Made by a program: the position numbers and the translations under genes. Positions 51,701 through 60,934 of a stretch of 64,000 nucleotides of DNA are shown here, piece after piece. Each line of letters opens with the position of its first letter. Within the stretch, counting starts at the first letter, position 1. The DNA comes from Pseudomonas helvetica (GTDB lineage Bacteria > Pseudomonadota > Gammaproteobacteria > Pseudomonadales > Pseudomonadaceae). Under the pieces are notes generated by a model. The model had not been told where the DNA came from, did not search any database, and worked only from the letters and a program-made list of their open reading frames with translations. The DNA lies in NCBI RefSeq assembly GCF_039908645.1, contig NZ_CP150917.1, forward strand, positions 53,501 through 117,500, written 5' to 3'.

Positions 51701-53662
51701 TTAAGGCAACTCCAGCCCACCGGCCGCCTTATGCAACGCTCGCAGGTGCTCGCCCAGCTGTTTGATGTTGGCCTCATTCGCGGCGATCTCGGCGGCTCGG
51801 GCTGGCTCAAGCAGCGCCCTGACCTCTTTGTCCAGATCACCGGTCAACACCTGTAATTTCTTCTGTCGCGTACTGCTCTCCGACTCCAGGCGTTTCCATT
51901 CATTGGGTTGTGGAAGGCCGTAGCCGCCCCTGTCGAGCAGTTCTGCCGGACGGCTGAGGAAACCACTGTTGACGAGAATCTGCTTCAAGGTCTGATTGGC
52001 CTGGTCCATGCCGCCGTTTTTCAACTCGCGGGCATCCAGGTAGCGTTGTTTCACCTCATTCTGGGCAAGCAACAATTGCTGGCGGAAACTCGCCTGCTCC
52101 AGCAACAGCAGCGCAGCGCTGGTGCGCAGATCGGCCTGCTGAAACCACGGGCGACGTTCTGCGGCCGTCAGCGCCATCCAGTCTTCAACCTTGTCCTGTT
52201 TGATCGGCAGGTGCTTTTTCAGCACCTCGAACATCGCTTGATAGCGATCGCGGAACGAGTCGAAGCGATAGCCCAGGCGCAAGGCCTCGCGCGGATTGTC
52301 GAGCACGCTGGTATCCGCCAGTCCGCGGGCCTTGAGTATTTCCAGCAAGCCGTTGGGCATGATGCTGTCCATGCCGACCAGTTGTGGATTGTTACTGCCA
52401 CTGCGCAACAGCTTCAGGCTCTCGACCGCGCAGTTGTTGGACAAGAAGTAATAGTTGCCGTCGTAGCTCCAATGCATTTCGGCGGCGTGTTCGACCAACT
52501 CTCCAATTTCACTGCGCGACAGATTGAGTGGCACCGAGGCCAGGCTGCGCAGTTCGGTCTTGGTGTATTCGTCGATGACTTGCGACAGCGGCAACACGAA
52601 GAGTCGCGACGGATACTTGCCGACCAGACCATCCCAGCTCGACAGTTGTACGTCGCCGACAAAGGCTCGGTAGGACAGCACCAGGGAGTATTCCAGGTCC
52701 AGTCGGCAATCCGGTCCGCGCGGGCGACCGGGCGCACAAATCACCAGCCGCAACATGCTGTGGCCCCAGCGGCTGACCAGATTCTGATTGGCTTCGGCCA
52801 GCAGGTAGTCGACCGAGTAGACCCTTTCCGGATCGACCTGGCCCAGCGGTTGTTTGGCGAAGTCATTGCCCGCGTTCAGGAAGGCGAAGGATTGGGCGCA
52901 GCTGTCCTTGGCCGGTGGCGCCCAGCCGAAGTGTTCCTGGTAATAACGGTATAGCGCCGGGCGGCGGCAGGCGTAGCTCGGGTCGAGGAGGAAGTACTCC
53001 ATGTTGACCGCGACAAATTCCTTGGGGCTGCTGGTCTCGTAGAGGTCCGGGCTGCGGACTATTTGCCGGTTGTGCTGTTCGCGTTCACCGCGTCGGCCGA
53101 CGTATTGCGGCCAGCCGGCGAGGTCCAGCAGGCGCGGATCGTCGCTCAAGGTGAAACGACGGTCAGTCTGCCCGCGGCATTGATCGGGAAGGCCGACCAG
53201 GCCTGAACTGTTGCTCTGTCGCGTACAGCGTTGGATCTGCAAACGCTCGACACTTGTCCACAAGCGCGCACGGTCATAAATGTGCGTGAGTTCATGCAGC
53301 ACCGTGGCGAGCATTTCGCGGCGAACGGTGCCGTGGGGGCGATTGGTTTTTTTCGTCGCGGCGCTGCCGTCGGTGAGGCTGGTCAGCAGGTTGCGATTGA
53401 GGTCCACCTCTGACACCAGAGACGCCTCTCCATAGGCGTTACCGGGCATTGCGTCGGTCCAGCCAACATCAATCCGGCGGTCCAGTTGCTCGATGAAGCG
53501 CGGCGGCAATGCCTGCATCGCTTCATCCAGCAGTGCCTGGCTGGCCTGCTGTTCTGCCGGGCTCAGACCGTCGGTCTTGAGGTGTAGTTGCAGGCTGGCC
53601 TGAGCCGCGCTGCAAAGCAGCAATACGGCCCCAGCCATCAGCCAGGCGGCTAGTGTCTTCAC
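51701..53662 (-). CDS. DUF4105 protein with an HExxH N-terminal domain
   Basis: 653 residues. The start is GTG at 53662, overlapping the stop of the DUF2388 gene as GTGA. The signal peptide ends near AQASL. The N-terminal part (about 25-230) contains H123-E-L-T-H127 (VLHELTHIYDRA), a zinc-protease-like motif. The middle (about 265-430) is DUF4105, with RWGHSMLRL and SNNCAVESLKLL reminiscent of a cysteine-histidine hydrolase fold. The C-terminal part is helical. Exported, function unknown; a role in cell-envelope turnover is a guess. Confidence 0.82.
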   Translation of the reverse strand: MKTLAAWLMAGAVLLLCSAAQASLQLHLKTDGLSPAEQQASQALLDEAMQALPPRFIEQLDRRIDVGWTDAMPGNAYGEASLVSEVDLNRNLLTSLTDGSAATKKTNRPHGTVRREMLATVLHELTHIYDRARLWTSVERLQIQRCTRQSNSSGLVGLPDQCRGQTDRRFTLSDDPRLLDLAGWPQYVGRRGEREQHNRQIVRSPDLYETSSPKEFVAVNMEYFLLDPSYACRRPALYRYYQEHFGWAPPAKDSCAQSFAFLNAGNDFAKQPLGQVDPERVYSVDYLLAEANQNLVSRWGHSMLRLVICAPGRPRGPDCRLDLEYSLVLSYRAFVGDVQLSSWDGLVGKYPSRLFVLPLSQVIDEYTKTELRSLASVPLNLSRSEIGELVEHAAEMHWSYDGNYYFLSNNCAVESLKLLRSGSNNPQLVGMDSIMPNGLLEILKARGLADTSVLDNPREALRLGYRFDSFRDRYQAMFEVLKKHLPIKQDKVEDWMALTAAERRPWFQQADLRTSAALLLLEQASFRQQLLLAQNEVKQRYLDARELKNGGMDQANQTLKQILVNSGFLSRPAELLDRGGYGLPQPNEWKRLESESSTRQKKLQVLTGDLDKEVRALLEPARAAEIAANEANIKQLGEHLRALHKAAGGLELP

Positions 53663-53979
53663 AGTGCGAGGATGGCTTCGGCGAGGACTTGATCACTGGC
53701 GTCGCGGGCTTCCGGCACGCGGGTGCGCAAGGTGTCGAAGGCAGCTTCCAGGTGTGCACCACGGATATCGCCATTGCTGGCGACGAAACTGGCCGCGTCG
53801 TCGTGGGCTTCACGGACGACTTTCAGGTCACGAATCGAGGTGGTGGTGTCGGAGGTGAAATCGAGTGTGCGCTGCGAGGCACGGATGATCATGTTACTGG
53901 TGGCTTCGAGGGTGTGTGCCTGGGCCACGTCGGCCAACAGTAACAGGCCAAGGGTGGCGGCAATCAGCGGGCTACGCAT
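53659..53979 (-). CDS. DUF2388 exported protein (copy 1)
   Basis: 106 residues. The signal peptide ends near AQAHT. The core reads REAHDDAASFVASNGDIRGAHLEAAF, and the end is LAEAILAL. The same core is found in the two neighbouring copies. It overlaps the DUF4105 gene by four bases and lies 26 bp after copy 2. Function unknown. Confidence 0.85.
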   Translation of the reverse strand: MRSPLIAATLGLLLLADVAQAHTLEATSNMIIRASQRTLDFTSDTTTSIRDLKVVREAHDDAASFVASNGDIRGAHLEAAFDTLRTRVPEARDASDQVLAEAILAL

Positions 53980-54005
53980 GGAACGACTCCGGAAAAACAG
54001 GATAA

Positions 54006-54314
54006 CTATTGGACGAGAATTGCCTGTGCCAGTTCAAGGTCGCTGGCATGAAGTTTTGGCTGGGTCTGACGCAGGTAAACCAGGGCGGACTCCAGTTGCG
54101 CTCCTCGCAGTTGACCGTCACTGGCAATGAACGCCGCCGCATCATCGTGGGCAGCGAGTAGCAGTTTATGGTCGAAGGGCGCGGAGGTCACCTTGCTTGT
54201 CACATAAGTGGTGACGACGAGATTCTGCGTAGTCAGGTCCAGGGCATGGGCCGGGCTGGTCCAGCAGGCAGTGATAAACAGGGATGTGATAAATGGTTTT
54301 GAAAGAAAATGCAT
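54006..54314 (-). CDS. DUF2388 exported protein (copy 2)
   Basis: 102 residues. The signal peptide ends near AHALD. Core LLAAHDDAAAFIASDGQLRGAQLESAL, end LAQAILVQ. It lacks the RE/RA residues before HDD that the other copies have. It lies between copies 1 and 3 on the same strand, 106 bp after copy 3. Confidence 0.82.
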   Translation of the reverse strand: MHFLSKPFITSLFITACWTSPAHALDLTTQNLVVTTYVTSKVTSAPFDHKLLLAAHDDAAAFIASDGQLRGAQLESALVYLRQTQPKLHASDLELAQAILVQ

Positions 54315-54420
54315 GAGGCTCGACGGTTGGAAACGAGTCCCAAGGCTAGCGCAATGCCCGGACCAGAGCCAGCGCCGAGGAAACGGGACCCAATCTGAGA
54401 GCCCCGTTTTCCGACGTCGA

Positions 54421-54738
54421 TCAGATCGCCAGAATGGCTTGAGCCAGCTGTGCGTCAGTGGCTTTCAACTGTGGAGCCTGTGTGTGGATGTAGTCGAGAG
54501 CACTTTCCAGGCGCACGCCACGGATGGCGCCTTCGCTGGCTACGAAGCTGGCAGCGTCATCACGGGCAGCGCGAACGATCTTCTTGTCCCGCAGCGAAGA
54601 GGAGAGGTTTGTTGTGGCGTCGGAGCTGTCCTTGAGTGCGCCGACGACAGTGTCTGTGGTGATAATGAAGCTGGAGGCGTGCGAATTGGCAGCCACAGCC
54701 AGCAGTGCTGCAACGCTGAGCAGACGAAGACGGGACAT
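54421..54738 (-). CDS. DUF2388 exported protein (copy 3)
   Basis: 105 residues from the ATG at 54738 (the longer frame to 54903 is not protein-like). The signal peptide ends near SHASS. Core RAARDDAASFVASEGAIRGVRLESAL, end LAQAILAI. First gene of the tandem run of three and of the operon leading into DUF4105. Confidence 0.84.
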   Translation of the reverse strand: MSRLRLLSVAALLAVAANSHASSFIITTDTVVGALKDSSDATTNLSSSLRDKKIVRAARDDAASFVASEGAIRGVRLESALDYIHTQAPQLKATDAQLAQAILAI

Positions 54739-54918
54739 GGGGTAACTCCTGTGAATAAACCATAAATAGTGACGCCAAGAATAACGTCGGGCAGCCACGG
54801 CGTGATGCGTAACGTCTGAGAGATCAGACATACCCTGCGCAGGGCTCGCCACGTTGTCTTCGGATATTAGGCCGTTGTTCAACCGTTCGAATAGCCCTGT
54901 CACCCCATCTAGACACGG

Positions 54919-55128
54919 TTAGCGCCAAAAAGGTTTGTCCAGTTCGACCTGTCGATCTGAATGGCTGATACCTATGTCAGACAGCTGCTGTTCATTAAGT
55001 TGCGCGAGCAGGCGGCGGGTGCGCGCTTTTTCCATGCTTTGACCGATAGCGACGATCAGCCGGGCCATACGCTTGAGCAAGGAAAGCTTGCGAGTAGGCG
55101 GGAGCGGAACTTCAAGTAACCGATTCAT
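54919..55128 (-). CDS. DUF1127 small protein (copy A)
   Basis: 69 residues from the ATG at 55128. The DUF1127 domain occupies the C-terminal half (LLAQLNEQQLSDIGISHSD, ending KPFWR). The N-terminal part is basic. Small DUF1127 proteins can bind RNA and affect phosphate or carbon metabolism in alpha-proteobacteria (established for a few); the role here is unknown. Confidence 0.88.
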   Translation of the reverse strand: MNRLLEVPLPPTRKLSLLKRMARLIVAIGQSMEKARTRRLLAQLNEQQLSDIGISHSDRQVELDKPFWR

Positions 55129-55216
55129 GGTGTGTTCCTCGCGAACAGGCTGATTGAGCAGCCTTGGAAGACCATGTTCGGCGTTTCGCCGTCGCTGGAG
55201 CAGATACACCAATGTT

Positions 55217-55256
55217 AAATTGTACTGGTTCAGTTTGTTGGTTGTTGAAACTGTAC
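55217..55256. promoter_or_regulatory. Direct repeats of AAAYTGTAC upstream of DUF1127 copy A
   Basis: AAATTGTAC (55217-55225) and AAACTGTAC (55248-55256) are 31 bp apart, three helical turns. Similar CTGTAC repeats lie upstream of copy B. They are candidates for a MocR/GntR-type operator. Confidence 0.5.
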
Positions 55257-55305
55257 CCGTCGTGCGATCGCCCTTCTGTACCCGCCGTTTTTCAGCCCTG
55301 AAACG

Positions 55306-55341
55306 ACAAAACCCGTCGTGGTTTCCCACGACGGGTTTTGT
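55306..55341. terminator. Bidirectional-looking terminator between the two DUF1127 genes
   Basis: A perfect 16-bp stem (55306-55321 with 55326-55341) containing AAAACCCGTCGTGG, four-base loop TTTC. It ends the copy B transcript. Confidence 0.9.
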
Positions 55342-55398
55342 GTGTGCAATTCGGGGTGCTGGCGGTGGACCCGGTGGGTCAGGGCCAGCGACGCTAAC

Positions 55399-55614
55399 TT
55401 AGCGCCAGAACGGCTTGCTCAGCTCTTCGTAGCGTTGTGCTTCGCTAATCCCTGCGTCAGCCAGCAGACGCGAATCCAGGCGAGCCAGTTGGTGGCGGCT
55501 GGAGATGCGGCGCTGCCACAGCATCAGGTTGGCGATAACGCGAAGAGGCATGGAAGCCTGGGTTTTTACAGCGTTGTCTTCGAAGAACATTTCGGAACTG
55601 AGTGTACGTTCCAT
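55399..55614 (-). CDS. DUF1127 small protein (copy B)
   Basis: 71 residues from the ATG at 55614, which follows AAGGAT at a good distance; an ATG nine bases upstream has no such site. The C-terminal DUF1127 part is ARLDSRLLADAGISEAQRY, ending KPFWR as in copy A. The N-terminal halves of A and B differ. It is transcribed in the same direction as copy A but separated from it by a terminator, so the two have their own promoters. Confidence 0.88.
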   Translation of the reverse strand: MERTLSSEMFFEDNAVKTQASMPLRVIANLMLWQRRISSRHQLARLDSRLLADAGISEAQRYEELSKPFWR

Positions 55615-55933
55615 GGTTGACATCCTTCCGCTTATGGCGGGATTAGGTAGTGGTTTAACTGATGCCAATGATCCTCTCGTTTGGCCAGTCTCTCTAGATA
55701 CAGTTCACCTGTATTGTGAGGGACCAGTTAACTGTTAATAGGTGCTGTACTGCTCGAAAACGAGGCAACTGTACCTATCTGCACTTTAGTGGTGCATTTT
55801 TAGGTGTTTGGCTCGGAAGTGTGGGTAATTACGGTAGGAAATGACCGGTACAGCAGTACAGTTTTTGAAGGATGTTGGGTTGGTGATGGCGAGCTGACGA
55901 AATTGTGTTTGCGTCAGCTGCCATCTGTATCAA
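55615..55933. other. Noncoding control region upstream of DUF1127 copy B
   Basis: No gene seen. It contains repeated CTGTAC/GTACAG sites at 55745-55750, 55769-55774, 55848-55853 and 55856-55861, and an AACTGTATCTAG-type site on the minus strand near 55692-55705. Those sites are the only structure I can point to. Confidence 0.5.
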
Positions 55934-57427
55934 TCACACGGCGAGCATTCTGCCGGTTTCTTCCAGGTTAATGTGCCAGCTGAGGGCATCGCGCAGGATG
56001 TGCGGGGTGTGTCCGCCGACGGCGCAGGCCGCCTCGAAGTAAGCATTCAGTGCTTCGCGGTAGTCCGGGTGCACACAGTTGTCGATCACCACCCGCGCCC
56101 GCTCCCGTGGTGCCAGGCCACGTAAATCGGCAAGGCCGATCTCGGTCACGAGGATGTCGACGTCATGCTCGGTGTGGTCAACGTGACTGACCATCGGCAC
56201 CACACTGGAAATCGCCCCACCCTTGGCAATCGATTTGGTGACAAAGATCGCCAGGTGCGCGTTACGGGCAAAGTCGCCGGAACCACCAATGCCGTTCATC
56301 ATCCGTGTGCCGCAGACGTTGGTGGAGTTGACGTTGCCGTACAGATCGAACTCCAGCGCCGTATTGATGCCGATGATGCCCAGGCGACGAACCACTTCAG
56401 GGTGGTTGGAGATCTCCTGTGGACGCAGCACCAGTTTGTCCTTGTAGCGCGCAAGATTGCCAAACACATCCGCATTGCGCCGGCTCGACAGGGTGATCGA
56501 GCTGCCCGAGGCGAAGCTCAGTTTTCCGGCGTCGATCAGGTCGAAGGTCGAGTCCTGCAGGACTTCGGAGTACATGGTCAGGTCTTCGAACGGCGAGTCG
56601 ATCAGGCCACACATCACCGAGTTGGCGATGCTGCCGATACCGGCCTGCAGCGGGCCGAGCTTGTTGGTCATGCGCCCGGCAGCCACTTCCTGCTTGAAGA
56701 AGTCGATCAGGTGGTCGGCAATGGCCTGGGTGTCGTTGTCCGGCGGCAGCACCGTGGACGGCGAGTCGGACTGGTTGGTGATGACGATCGCGACGATCTT
56801 TTCCGGCGGTATCGGGATCGCAGTGCTGCCGATACGGTCGTCGACCTTGACCAGCGGAATAGGCGTGCGGGTCGGACGGTAGGTCGGGATATAGATGTCG
56901 TGCAGACCTTCCAGATTCGGGTTGTGCGCCAGATTGATCTCGACGATCACGTGCTTGGCGAAAATCGCGAAGCTGGCCGAGTTACCGACCGAGGTGGTTG
57001 GCACGATGTGGCCCTGTTCAGTGATTGCTACGGCTTCAATCACTGCGATGTCCGGCAGCTTGAGTTGCTGGTTGCGCAGTTGTTCCACGGTTTCGGATAG
57101 ATGCTGGTCAATGAACATCACCTCGCCGGCGTTGATCGCCTTTCGCAGGGTGCTGTCGACCTGAAACGGCATACGACGGGCCAGCACACCGGCTTCGGTC
57201 AGCTGTTTGTCGAGGTCATTGCCCAGGCTGGCGCCGGTCATCAGGCTGATTTTCAGCGGCGTGACCTTGGCGCGTTCGGCCAGTGCATGGGGCACGGCTT
57301 TGGCTTCGCCGGCGCGGGTAAATCCGCTCATGCCGACGGTCATGCCGTCCTGAATCAGAGCGGCAGCGTCAGCGGCGCTCATTACCTTATCCAACAACGA
57401 AGGCAAGCGGATACGATCACGGTACAT
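55934..57427 (-). CDS. Acetyl-CoA hydrolase/succinate CoA-transferase family protein
   Basis: 497 residues, a normal length for the Cat1/AarC class. Segments are SGFTRAGEAKAVP near the N-terminus, the catalytic glutamate region MYSEVLQDS (about residue 285), and the CoA-binding NVCGTRMMNGIGGSGDF. Such enzymes move CoA between acetate and succinate or hydrolyse acetyl-CoA; which of the two applies cannot be read from sequence. It stands alone, followed on the far side by a two-way control region. Confidence 0.92.
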   Translation of the reverse strand: MYRDRIRLPSLLDKVMSAADAAALIQDGMTVGMSGFTRAGEAKAVPHALAERAKVTPLKISLMTGASLGNDLDKQLTEAGVLARRMPFQVDSTLRKAINAGEVMFIDQHLSETVEQLRNQQLKLPDIAVIEAVAITEQGHIVPTTSVGNSASFAIFAKHVIVEINLAHNPNLEGLHDIYIPTYRPTRTPIPLVKVDDRIGSTAIPIPPEKIVAIVITNQSDSPSTVLPPDNDTQAIADHLIDFFKQEVAAGRMTNKLGPLQAGIGSIANSVMCGLIDSPFEDLTMYSEVLQDSTFDLIDAGKLSFASGSSITLSSRRNADVFGNLARYKDKLVLRPQEISNHPEVVRRLGIIGINTALEFDLYGNVNSTNVCGTRMMNGIGGSGDFARNAHLAIFVTKSIAKGGAISSVVPMVSHVDHTEHDVDILVTEIGLADLRGLAPRERARVVIDNCVHPDYREALNAYFEAACAVGGHTPHILRDALSWHINLEETGRMLAV

Positions 57428-57554
57428 GGATGGTTATCTCGGGCAACGGAAGCAAGATGCGCAGTCTAGTGATTTCGAAAAAATTCGCCCCGCGACCATG
57501 GTCGAATGCTGGCCCCTAATTTAGAGCCTTTGGTCGGTTTTCTGCAGGCAATAA

Positions 57555-57586
57555 AAAACCCCAGCCTACTAAAGGCCGGGGTTTTC
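57555..57586. terminator. Terminator after pntB
   Basis: AACCCCAGCC and GGCCGGGGTT pair at nine of ten positions around a small loop, with A and T runs on the two sides. On the minus strand it ends the pnt operon. Confidence 0.8.
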
Positions 57587-57607
57587 GGTATTGCGTTGGA
57601 GCAGTTT

Positions 57608-59044
57608 TTACTCGACGGCTTTAACCATGTCTTCGATGACCTTCTTGGCATCGCCGAAGACCATCATGGTTTTGTCCAGGTAGAACAGTTCGTTGTCCAG
57701 GCCGGCATAGCCGCTGGCCATCGAGCGCTTGTTGACGATGATGGTCTTGGCCTTGAAGGCTTCAAGAATCGGCATGCCGGCAATCGGCGATTTCGGGTCG
57801 TTCTTCGCTGCCGGGTTGACCACGTCGTTGGCGCCGAGCACCAGTACCACATCGGCCTGGCCGAACTCGGAGTTGATGTCCTCCATTTCGAACACCTGGT
57901 CGTAAGGCACTTCGGCCTCGGCCAGCAGCACGTTCATGTGGCCGGGCATCCGACCGGCTACCGGATGGATCGCATACTTCACGGTCACGCCACGGTGGGT
58001 CAGCTTCTCGGTCAGCTCTTTAAGCGCGTGCTGCGCTCGTGCGACCGCCAGGCCGTAGCCTGGAACGATGATCACGGTGTCGGCGTTGGTCAGCAGGAAG
58101 GTCGCGTCGTCCGCCGAACCGGATTTCACCGGGCGGGCCTCTTTCGAACCGGCCGGGCCGGCCGCGTCTGCACTGTTGCCGAAACCACCGAGCAGTACGT
58201 TGAAGAACGAACGGTTCATCGCCTTGCACATGATGTACGAGAGGATCGCACCGGACGAACCCACCAGCGAGCCGGCAATGATCAGCATCGAGTTGTTCAG
58301 CGAGAAGCCGATACCTGCCGCAGCCCAGCCGGAATAGCTGTTGAGCATCGACACCACGACGGGCATGTCGGCACCGCCGATCGGGATAATGATCATTACG
58401 CCGAGCACGAAGGCCAGGGCCAGCATCAGGGCGAAGGCGCCGAGGTTGCCGGTCATCATGAAGGTGACGCCCAGGCCCAGTGTTGCCAGGCCCAACAGCA
58501 GGTTGATTTTATGCTGCCCGCTGAACTGTACCGGTGCGCCCTGGAACAGGCGGAACTTGTACTTGCCCGACAGCTTGCCGAACGCGATCACCGAACCGGA
58601 GAAGGTGATTGCACCGATGGCGGCGCCGAGGAACAACTCCAGACGGTTGCCGGCGGGGATCGAATCGCCCAGTTGTTTGACGATGCCCAGCGACTGCGGC
58701 TCGACCACGGCGGCGATGGCGATAAACACCGCTGCCATACCGATCATGCTGTGCATGAACGCGACCAGCTCTGGCATCTTGGTCATTTCAACGCGTTTGG
58801 CCATGATCGAACCGGCAGTACCGCCGATCAGCAGGCCGACGATCACGTAACCGATACCGGCGGTGGCCAGCTCGGAGCCCAGCTTGAACACCAGCCCGAC
58901 GGTGGTGACGATGGCCAAGGCCATGCCGAGCATCCCGTACACATTGCCGCGTCGCGACGAGGTCGGGTGCGACAAGCCCTTCAGGGCCTGGATGAAGCAG
59001 ATCGACGCGATCAAGTAGAGCGTCGTGACAAGGTTCATGCTCAT
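57608..59044 (-). CDS. pntB: NAD(P) transhydrogenase subunit beta
   Basis: 478 residues. Nine or so membrane helices (about 1-260) are followed by the NADP-binding domain III (about 300-478) with GYGLAVARAQHAL as the nucleotide loop and GANDVVNPAA. With PntAA and PntAB it forms the proton-driven pump that makes NADPH from NADH. The start codon shares a base with the pntAB stop (TAATG). Confidence 0.96.
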   Translation of the reverse strand: MSMNLVTTLYLIASICFIQALKGLSHPTSSRRGNVYGMLGMALAIVTTVGLVFKLGSELATAGIGYVIVGLLIGGTAGSIMAKRVEMTKMPELVAFMHSMIGMAAVFIAIAAVVEPQSLGIVKQLGDSIPAGNRLELFLGAAIGAITFSGSVIAFGKLSGKYKFRLFQGAPVQFSGQHKINLLLGLATLGLGVTFMMTGNLGAFALMLALAFVLGVMIIIPIGGADMPVVVSMLNSYSGWAAAGIGFSLNNSMLIIAGSLVGSSGAILSYIMCKAMNRSFFNVLLGGFGNSADAAGPAGSKEARPVKSGSADDATFLLTNADTVIIVPGYGLAVARAQHALKELTEKLTHRGVTVKYAIHPVAGRMPGHMNVLLAEAEVPYDQVFEMEDINSEFGQADVVLVLGANDVVNPAAKNDPKSPIAGMPILEAFKAKTIIVNKRSMASGYAGLDNELFYLDKTMMVFGDAKKVIEDMVKAVE

Positions 59045-59367
59045 TACTTGGGCGCCTCTTCTTTTACGGCTTTCGGGGCTTTTTTCTTAAACATCTCAAG
59101 CATTCTGCGGGTCACCAGGAAACCACCGAACACATTGACCGCAGCCAGCGCCACAGCGAGGGTGCCCATGGTTTTGCCCAGCGGCGTCACGGTCAGCGCC
59201 GCCGCCAGCATGGCGCCGACGATCACGATTGCCGAAATGGCGTTGGTCACTGCCATCAACGGCGTGTGCAGTGCGGGTGTAACGTTCCAGACCACGTGAT
59301 AACCGACATAAATCGCCAGCACGAAGATGATCAGGTTGTAGATACCGGGGGAGATAAGCTCTTCCAT
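59044..59367 (-). CDS. pntAB: NAD(P) transhydrogenase alpha-2 (membrane) subunit
   Basis: 107 residues with three or four membrane helices ([25 protein letters not shown]). It corresponds to the membrane part of the E. coli alpha subunit, here a separate protein as in the three-gene transhydrogenases. It lies between pntAA and pntB with 15 bp and 1 bp junctions. Confidence 0.95.
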   Translation of the reverse strand: MEELISPGIYNLIIFVLAIYVGYHVVWNVTPALHTPLMAVTNAISAIVIVGAMLAAALTVTPLGKTMGTLAVALAAVNVFGGFLVTRRMLEMFKKKAPKAVKEEAPK

Positions 59368-59382
59368 CGTCTGAATCCCTGC

Positions 59383-60504
59383 TTAGGCGTTTTTGCGGAT
59401 GACTTGGCCGTCGCGGCACATCAGGCACGCGGCGACGATGTCGTCTTCTAGGTTGATCTGAAATTGGCCTTCGGGTGTGAAGACCAGCTTCAGGAAGTCC
59501 AGCAGATTGCGCGCGTACAGCGCCGAGGCGTCTGCACCGACCTGCGCGGCCAGGTTGGTCGGGCCGGCAATGGTCACGCCGTGCGCGACCACCACCTGGT
59601 CGGCCACGGTCAGCGGGCAGTTGCCGCCTTGTGCAGCGGCCAGGTCGATGACCACCGAACCGGGTTTCATCTGCGCCACGGTTTCAGCGCTCAGCAGCAC
59701 AGGTGCCTTGCGGCCGGGAATCAGTGCGGTGGTGATGACGATGTCGGCCTGCTTGGCGCGTTCGTGCACGGCCAGGGCCTGACGCTGCATCCAGCTGGCC
59801 GGCATAGGGCGTGCGTAACCGCCGACACCGACGGCACACTCACGCTCTTCATCGGTCTCGTACGGGACGTCGACGAACTTGGCGCCGAGGGATTCGATCT
59901 GTTCCTTCACCGCCGGGCGCACATCGGACGCTTCGATCACCGCACCCAGACGCTTGGCGGTGGCGATCGCCTGCAGTCCTGCCACGCCGGCGCCAAGGAT
60001 CAGCACGCGCGCGGCCTTCACGGTGCCGGCGGCGGTCATCAACATCGGCATGAAGCGCGGATAGTAATGGGCGGCCAGCAATACGGCTTTATAGCCGGCA
60101 ATGTTGGCTTGCGAGGACAGCACATCAAGACTTTGCGCGCGGGAAGTGCGCGGCGCGGCTTCCAGGGAGAACGCGGTAATCCCGCACTCGGCCAGCTTGG
60201 CAATGGTTTCATTGCTGAACGGGTTGAGCATGCCCACCAGCACGGTGCCGCGTTTGATCAGGGCCAGTTCGCTGTCGCTGGGGGCGACGACCTTGAGAAT
60301 CAGCTCTGCGCCAAATGCCTCGTTGGCACTGCCAATCATTGCGCCTGCCGCTTCATAAGCACTGTCGACAACGCTGGCATTAATGCCGGCGCCGCTTTGC
60401 ACAGTGACCTTATGACCCTGGCCGATCAGCTTCTTGATGGTTTCCGGGGTTGCAGCAACCCGCGTTTCACCGGTCTGGGTTTCGAGAGGAACACCAATGT
60501 GCAC
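59383..60504 (-). CDS. pntAA: NAD(P) transhydrogenase alpha-1 (NAD-binding) subunit
   Basis: 373 residues, soluble. The NAD-binding fold has VLILGAGVAGLQAIATAKRLGA and the mobile loop around CAVGVGGYARPM. The N-terminal HIGVPLETQTGETRVA is typical of the alanine dehydrogenase/PNT family. The start is GTG at 60504, following CAGGAG. First gene of pntAA-pntAB-pntB. Confidence 0.95.
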   Translation of the reverse strand: MHIGVPLETQTGETRVAATPETIKKLIGQGHKVTVQSGAGINASVVDSAYEAAGAMIGSANEAFGAELILKVVAPSDSELALIKRGTVLVGMLNPFSNETIAKLAECGITAFSLEAAPRTSRAQSLDVLSSQANIAGYKAVLLAAHYYPRFMPMLMTAAGTVKAARVLILGAGVAGLQAIATAKRLGAVIEASDVRPAVKEQIESLGAKFVDVPYETDEERECAVGVGGYARPMPASWMQRQALAVHERAKQADIVITTALIPGRKAPVLLSAETVAQMKPGSVVIDLAAAQGGNCPLTVADQVVVAHGVTIAGPTNLAAQVGADASALYARNLLDFLKLVFTPEGQFQINLEDDIVAACLMCRDGQVIRKNA

Positions 60505-60934
60505 GTCAAATCTCCTGCTTGATCTTATTGCTTTCGATCATTCTTGGAAGGCCAGCGCACTGCGGAGGGTGCGGCTGGGGCGGCCGATCAGCACGCCCCC
60601 GCCGTATTTCGGGCGGGGCGCGGCATTTTGCAGGCGAACTTTGCGCCCTTCAAGGGATTATGACGGGTGACGGAAAATTAACTACAAGTCACCCTGTGAC
60701 CGAATGTCGCAAGTGTCCGCCTAAATCCCTTGTAGGCCGTGCCTTGTAAGGATTTCTGTCGAAATCCAGGAAATTACATATCGGTGCTGTGAATGACGCG
60801 GCATTGCTTTGAATCAGGGCCGCAAAGCCGCGCCGTTAGGCGCTTGTGGGACGATTGTGCCTCCTGAAAGTACAGTCTGCTTAAATGCGACAAATACTTA
60901 TATCTGTAGTGTTTCAATTTTGCTGACTACTAGG
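60505..60934. other. Intergenic region upstream of pntAA
   Basis: 430 bp without a gene. It contains a GC-rich hairpin near 60590-60618 (CGCCCCCGCC with GGCGGGGCG) in the pntAA leader and a perfect 7-bp hairpin GGATTTC/GAAATCC at 60750-60767. No sigma site could be assigned. Confidence 0.5.

Noticed and set aside
57506..59299. 597-codon frame antisense to pntB and pntAB
   Set aside because: Shadow frame rich in Asp, His, Gln and Arg with no domain; pntB on the other strand is complete.
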